From Arthrobacter sp. Leaf69 (lineage in GTDB: Bacteria; Actinomycetota; Actinomycetes; Actinomycetales; Micrococcaceae), in contig NZ_LMLR01000001.1 of NCBI RefSeq assembly GCF_001422645.1, positions 374,325-438,324 on the forward strand: DNA of 64,000 nt. The letters are read 5' to 3'. Below, piece by piece: positions 61,303 to 64,000 of this stretch. The notes under the pieces were generated by a model. That model was given only the letters and a program-made list of their open reading frames with translations, did no database searches and had not been told where the DNA came from. Every line of letters begins with the position of its first letter. Position 1 is the first letter of the stretch. The translations under genes and the position numbers were made by a program.

Positions 61303-61558
61303 CTAAGATTTTGAGTTTGTATGGCGCTATCTGTGCGCTGTCATCAACCTCGTAAACAATCGTGCCACGGCATAGTGCCCCCTTGCGCCCCGACTCGTCG
61401 GGATCCGGTTTGGGAAGCAAATGTTTTTGGCACGGGAGTTTAGGCCTGGTCTGGCAAAATCCAGGCAGGTCAAGAGACACCCCGATCAACCGTTCCGCAA
61501 GGCTCATTCCGTAGGAAGATTTTCGGTCTGAGAACCAGCGCGACGCAAGGAGTAAATA
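61303..61558 (+). promoter_or_regulatory. Promoter and leader of the spc operon
   Basis: TAAGAT (61303-61308) is the best -10 box, in an AT-richer patch; its -35 is poor. The 250-base leader up to rplN shows no gene and ends with AAGGAG eight bases before the start. Confidence 0.45.
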
Positions 61559-61927
61559 GTGATTCAGCAGGAGTCGCGACTCAAGGTCGCCGACAACACG
61601 GGTGCTAAGGAAATCCTTACCATTCGCGTTCTCGGTGGATCTGGCCGTCGCTACGCAGGCATTGGCGACGTAATCGTCGCTACCGTCAAGGACGCAATTC
61701 CGGGCGGCAACGTAAAGAAGGGCGACGTCGTCAAGGCTGTCATCGTCCGTACCAAGAAGGAACGCCGCCGTGCGGATGGTTCCTACATCAAGTTTGACGA
61801 GAACGCAGCTGTGATCCTGAAGAACGACGGTGACCCCCGCGGTACCCGTATCTTCGGACCGGTTGGTCGTGAACTTCGCGATAAGAAGTTCATGAAGATC
61901 GTTTCTCTGGCTCCGGAGGTGCTTTAG
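61559..61927 (+). CDS. rplN: 50S ribosomal protein L14
   Basis: L14 forms an intersubunit bridge. [45 protein letters not shown] and [18 protein letters not shown] (blocks given to place them) are diagnostic; 122 aa, GTG start. Confidence 0.99.
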   Translation: MIQQESRLKVADNTGAKEILTIRVLGGSGRRYAGIGDVIVATVKDAIPGGNVKKGDVVKAVIVRTKKERRRADGSYIKFDENAAVILKNDGDPRGTRIFGPVGRELRDKKFMKIVSLAPEVL

Positions 61928-61930
61928 TCC

Positions 61931-62290
61931 ATGGCTAAGATCAAAAAGGGTGACCTCGTTCAGGTCATCACTGGCGCCAAGGCTGAGCGCGGCGGCGACA
62001 AGGGCAAGCAGGGCAAGGTTCTGCGCGTATTCCCCGAGACCAACCGCGTGCTGGTCGAAGGTATTAACCGCGTAACCAAGCACACCAAGGTCGGTCAGTC
62101 GCAGCGCGGCACCAAGACCGGTGGCATCGAAGTCGTCGAGGCTACGATCCACATCTCCAACGTGGCTCTGGTTGACCCGTCCACCAAGAAGCCCACCCGC
62201 GTCGGTTTCCGCACCGAGACCGTTGAGCGCGATGGCGTGAAGCGCGAAGTGCGTGTCCGCGTGGCCAAGAGCTCAGGGAAGGACATCTAA
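61931..62290 (+). CDS. rplX: 50S ribosomal protein L24
   Basis: L24 starts 50S assembly. The KOW-type [29 protein letters not shown] and [20 protein letters not shown] are clear; 119 aa. Its stop shares one base with the rplE ATG. Confidence 0.98.
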   Translation: MAKIKKGDLVQVITGAKAERGGDKGKQGKVLRVFPETNRVLVEGINRVTKHTKVGQSQRGTKTGGIEVVEATIHISNVALVDPSTKKPTRVGFRTETVERDGVKREVRVRVAKSSGKDI

Positions 62291-62871
62291 TGACTGAGAC
62301 TCTCGAGACTCCGGCAAGCAAGATCGTTCCTCGTCTGAAGACCAAGTACGCGGATTCTATCAAGAGCTCGCTCGTTGAGGAATTCAAGTACGAGAACGTC
62401 AACCAGGTTCCCCGTCTGGTCAAGGTCGTTGTGAACATGGGTGTTGGAGATGCCGCCAAGGACTCCAAGCTGATCGACGGCGCTGTCCGCGATCTGACCC
62501 TTATCACCGGCCAGAAGCCGCAGGTAACCAAGGCCCGCAAGTCGATCGCACAGTTCAAGCTGCGCGAAGGCATGCCGATCGGTGCACACGCAACTCTGCG
62601 TGGGGACCGCATGTGGGAATTCCTGGACCGTCTGGTCACGCTGGCTCTGCCGCGTATCCGCGACTTCCGGGGCCTCAGCGGCAAGCAGTTCGACGGCAAC
62701 GGCAACTACACCTTCGGTCTGACCGAGCAGGTTATGTTCCACGAGATCGACCAGGATTCCATCGACCGCGTTCGCGGCATGGACATCACCGTCGTGACCA
62801 CTGCCAAGACCGACGACGAAGGCCGCGCGCTGCTCAAGGCGCTTGGCTTCCCGTTCAAGACCGAAGATTAA
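62290..62871 (+). CDS. rplE: 50S ribosomal protein L5
   Basis: L5 binds 5S r[48 protein letters not shown] and [26 protein letters not shown] mark it; 193 aa. Downstream is a 95-base gap with a hairpin where rpsN is usually found. Confidence 0.99.
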   Translation: MTETLETPASKIVPRLKTKYADSIKSSLVEEFKYENVNQVPRLVKVVVNMGVGDAAKDSKLIDGAVRDLTLITGQKPQVTKARKSIAQFKLREGMPIGAHATLRGDRMWEFLDRLVTLALPRIRDFRGLSGKQFDGNGNYTFGLTEQVMFHEIDQDSIDRVRGMDITVVTTAKTDDEGRALLKALGFPFKTED

Positions 62872-62902
62872 TCTAGCTACGTAAAAGGTCCGTCCGCGCT
62901 GG

Positions 62903-62921
62903 TTCCGAGCTTTGCTCGGGA
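62903..62921 (+). other. Hairpin in the rplE-rpsH gap
   Basis: TTCCGAGC (62903-62910), loop TTT, GCTCGGGA (62914-62921). No S14 gene is present in the 95-base gap (62872-62966). Confidence 0.55.
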
Positions 62922-62966
62922 AAGCAGCACGGCGGAAACCGTTATGAGGAAGGGCAAGAGCCCACC

Positions 62967-63365
62967 ATGACAATGACAGATCCCGTCGCAGACATGCTTA
63001 CGCGTCTGCGCAACGCAAACTCGGCATACCACGATTCCGTGTCTATGCCGTACAGCAAGCTCAAGGCACGCGTTGCCGACATCCTGAAGGCCGAAGGTTA
63101 CATCGCCTCCTGGAAAGAAGAAGACGCTGAGGTTGGCAAGAAGCTGACCCTCGAGCTCAAGTTCGGTCCGAACCGCGAGCGTTCCATCGCTGGCGTTCGT
63201 CGTATTTCCAAGCCGGGACTGCGCGTTTACGCAAAGTCCACCAACCTGCCGCACGTGCTCGGTGGCCTGGGTGTCGCAATCCTGTCCACCTCTTCCGGCC
63301 TCTTGACTGACAAGCAGGCCGGCAAGAAGGGCGTGGGCGGCGAAGTCCTCGCTTACGTCTGGTAA
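62967..63365 (+). CDS. rpsH: 30S ribosomal protein S8
   Basis: S8 binds helix 21 and represses the spc mRNA in E. coli. [36 protein letters not shown] and GGEVLAYVW at the C-terminus are diagnostic; 132 aa. Confidence 0.99.
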   Translation: MTMTDPVADMLTRLRNANSAYHDSVSMPYSKLKARVADILKAEGYIASWKEEDAEVGKKLTLELKFGPNRERSIAGVRRISKPGLRVYAKSTNLPHVLGGLGVAILSTSSGLLTDKQAGKKGVGGEVLAYVW

Positions 63366-63383
63366 CGGGAAAGGAAGAGAATA

Positions 63384-63920
63384 ATGTCACGTATTGGACG
63401 TCTCCCCATCACCGTTCCTGCCGGCGTTGAGGTCAAGGTTGACGGCTCTGTCGTCAATGTCAAGGGTTCCAAAGGCGAGCTGAGCCACACTGTGCCCAGC
63501 CCGATCGAGGTTTCCCTGGAAGATGGCACCCTGACTGTCGCCCGCCCGAACGACGAGCGCGCCTCACGTTCGCTGCACGGCCTGACCCGCACCCTGATCG
63601 CCAACATGATCCAGGGTGTCACCGCAGGCTACGAGAAGAAGCTTGAAATTGTCGGTACCGGTTACCGCGTTCAGGCCAAGGGCGCTGACCTGGAGTTCGC
63701 TCTGGGCTACAGCCACCCGGTCAACATCACGGCACCGAACGGCATCACCTTTGCAGTAGAGACCCCGACCAAGCTCTCTGTTTCAGGTATCTCCAAGCAG
63801 CAGGTCGGCGAGGTTGCTGCCAACATTCGCAAGCTGCGGAAGCCGGACCCCTACAAGGGCAAGGGCATCCGTTACGCAGGCGAAGTCATCCGCCGCAAGG
63901 TCGGAAAGGCTGGTAAGTAA
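63384..63920 (+). CDS. rplF: 50S ribosomal protein L6
   Basis: L6 lies near the sarcin-ricin loop. [43 protein letters not shown] and [25 protein letters not shown] are diagnostic; 178 aa. Confidence 0.99.
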   Translation: MSRIGRLPITVPAGVEVKVDGSVVNVKGSKGELSHTVPSPIEVSLEDGTLTVARPNDERASRSLHGLTRTLIANMIQGVTAGYEKKLEIVGTGYRVQAKGADLEFALGYSHPVNITAPNGITFAVETPTKLSVSGISKQQVGEVAANIRKLRKPDPYKGKGIRYAGEVIRRKVGKAGK

Positions 63921-63922
63921 CC

Positions 63923-64000
63923 ATGGCGATCGCAATTAACAAGAAGCGTACGAACAAGAGCAAGTCTGCCCAGCGCAGCCGTCGCCAGCTTCGTATCCGC
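63923..64000 (+). CDS. rplR: 50S ribosomal protein L18, N-terminal part (cut by the window end)
   Basis: The frame opens with MAIAINKKRTNKSKSAQRS, the L18 N-terminus, two bases after the rplF stop. Only 26 codons are in the window. L18 binds 5S rRNA with L5. Confidence 0.9.
   Translation, partial: MAIAINKKRTNKSKSAQRSRRQLRIR

Overview
The window is high-GC chromosomal DNA from an actinobacterium, most likely Arthrobacter/Pseudarthrobacter (Micrococcaceae). The evidence is the gene content: MshD (mycothiol synthase), GlnR, a MutT1-type Nudix/phosphatase fusion next to ppk, Ala/Glu-rich tails on several ribosomal proteins, frequent GTG/TTG starts, and many genes whose start codon sits six bases after a TANNNT -10 box (predicted leaderless mRNAs). 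No insertion sequence, integrase, prophage or CRISPR array was seen.

Layout. 1-4.7 kb: end of an MFS transporter, murB, a small membrane protein, an HTH_42/AlkZ-like protein and asd. 4.8-7.5 kb: an accessory leftward locus made of a long WXG100-type protein, a 216-aa protein (X1), a 138-aa two-TM protein (Y1), a broken copy of X (X2) and a second Y paralog (Y2). This is the least described part of the window and looks like a type VII secretion substrate with partner genes. 7.6-15.8 kb: thyA-folA, a membrane protein plus YtrA-type GntR operon with a perfect palindromic operator, mutT1-like and ppk, mshD. 15.8-16.0 kb: a likely new small RNA gene with its own promoter, three stem-loops and a terminator, between mshD and glnR. 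16.0-24.2 kb: glnR, membrane proteins, nitrobindin, a flavodoxin-fold reductase, ygfZ-ankyrin, a DHA2 exporter, a GNAT and pfkA. 24.4-28.7 kb: a PspC/LiaF-like envelope-stress module divergent from its histidine kinase and response regulator; three of the proteins carry PspC domains. 28.9-30.5 kb: an aspartate aminotransferase and tRNA-Trp.

30.5-64 kb is the transcription/translation supercluster secE-nusG-rplKA // rplJL // rpoBC // rpsL-rpsG-fusA-tuf // rpsJ...rpsQ // rplN...rplR (cut by the window end). It is interrupted by three islands: two tandem double-GNAT genes before rplJ, ybaK plus a thiolase on the opposite strand before rpoB, and an esterase, a 41-aa membrane protein and a GH1 beta-glucosidase before rpsJ. 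Terminators, an L10-type leader with an attenuator hairpin and several large intergenic inverted repeats divide it into transcription units. The spc part lacks rpsN (S14) between rplE and rpsH.
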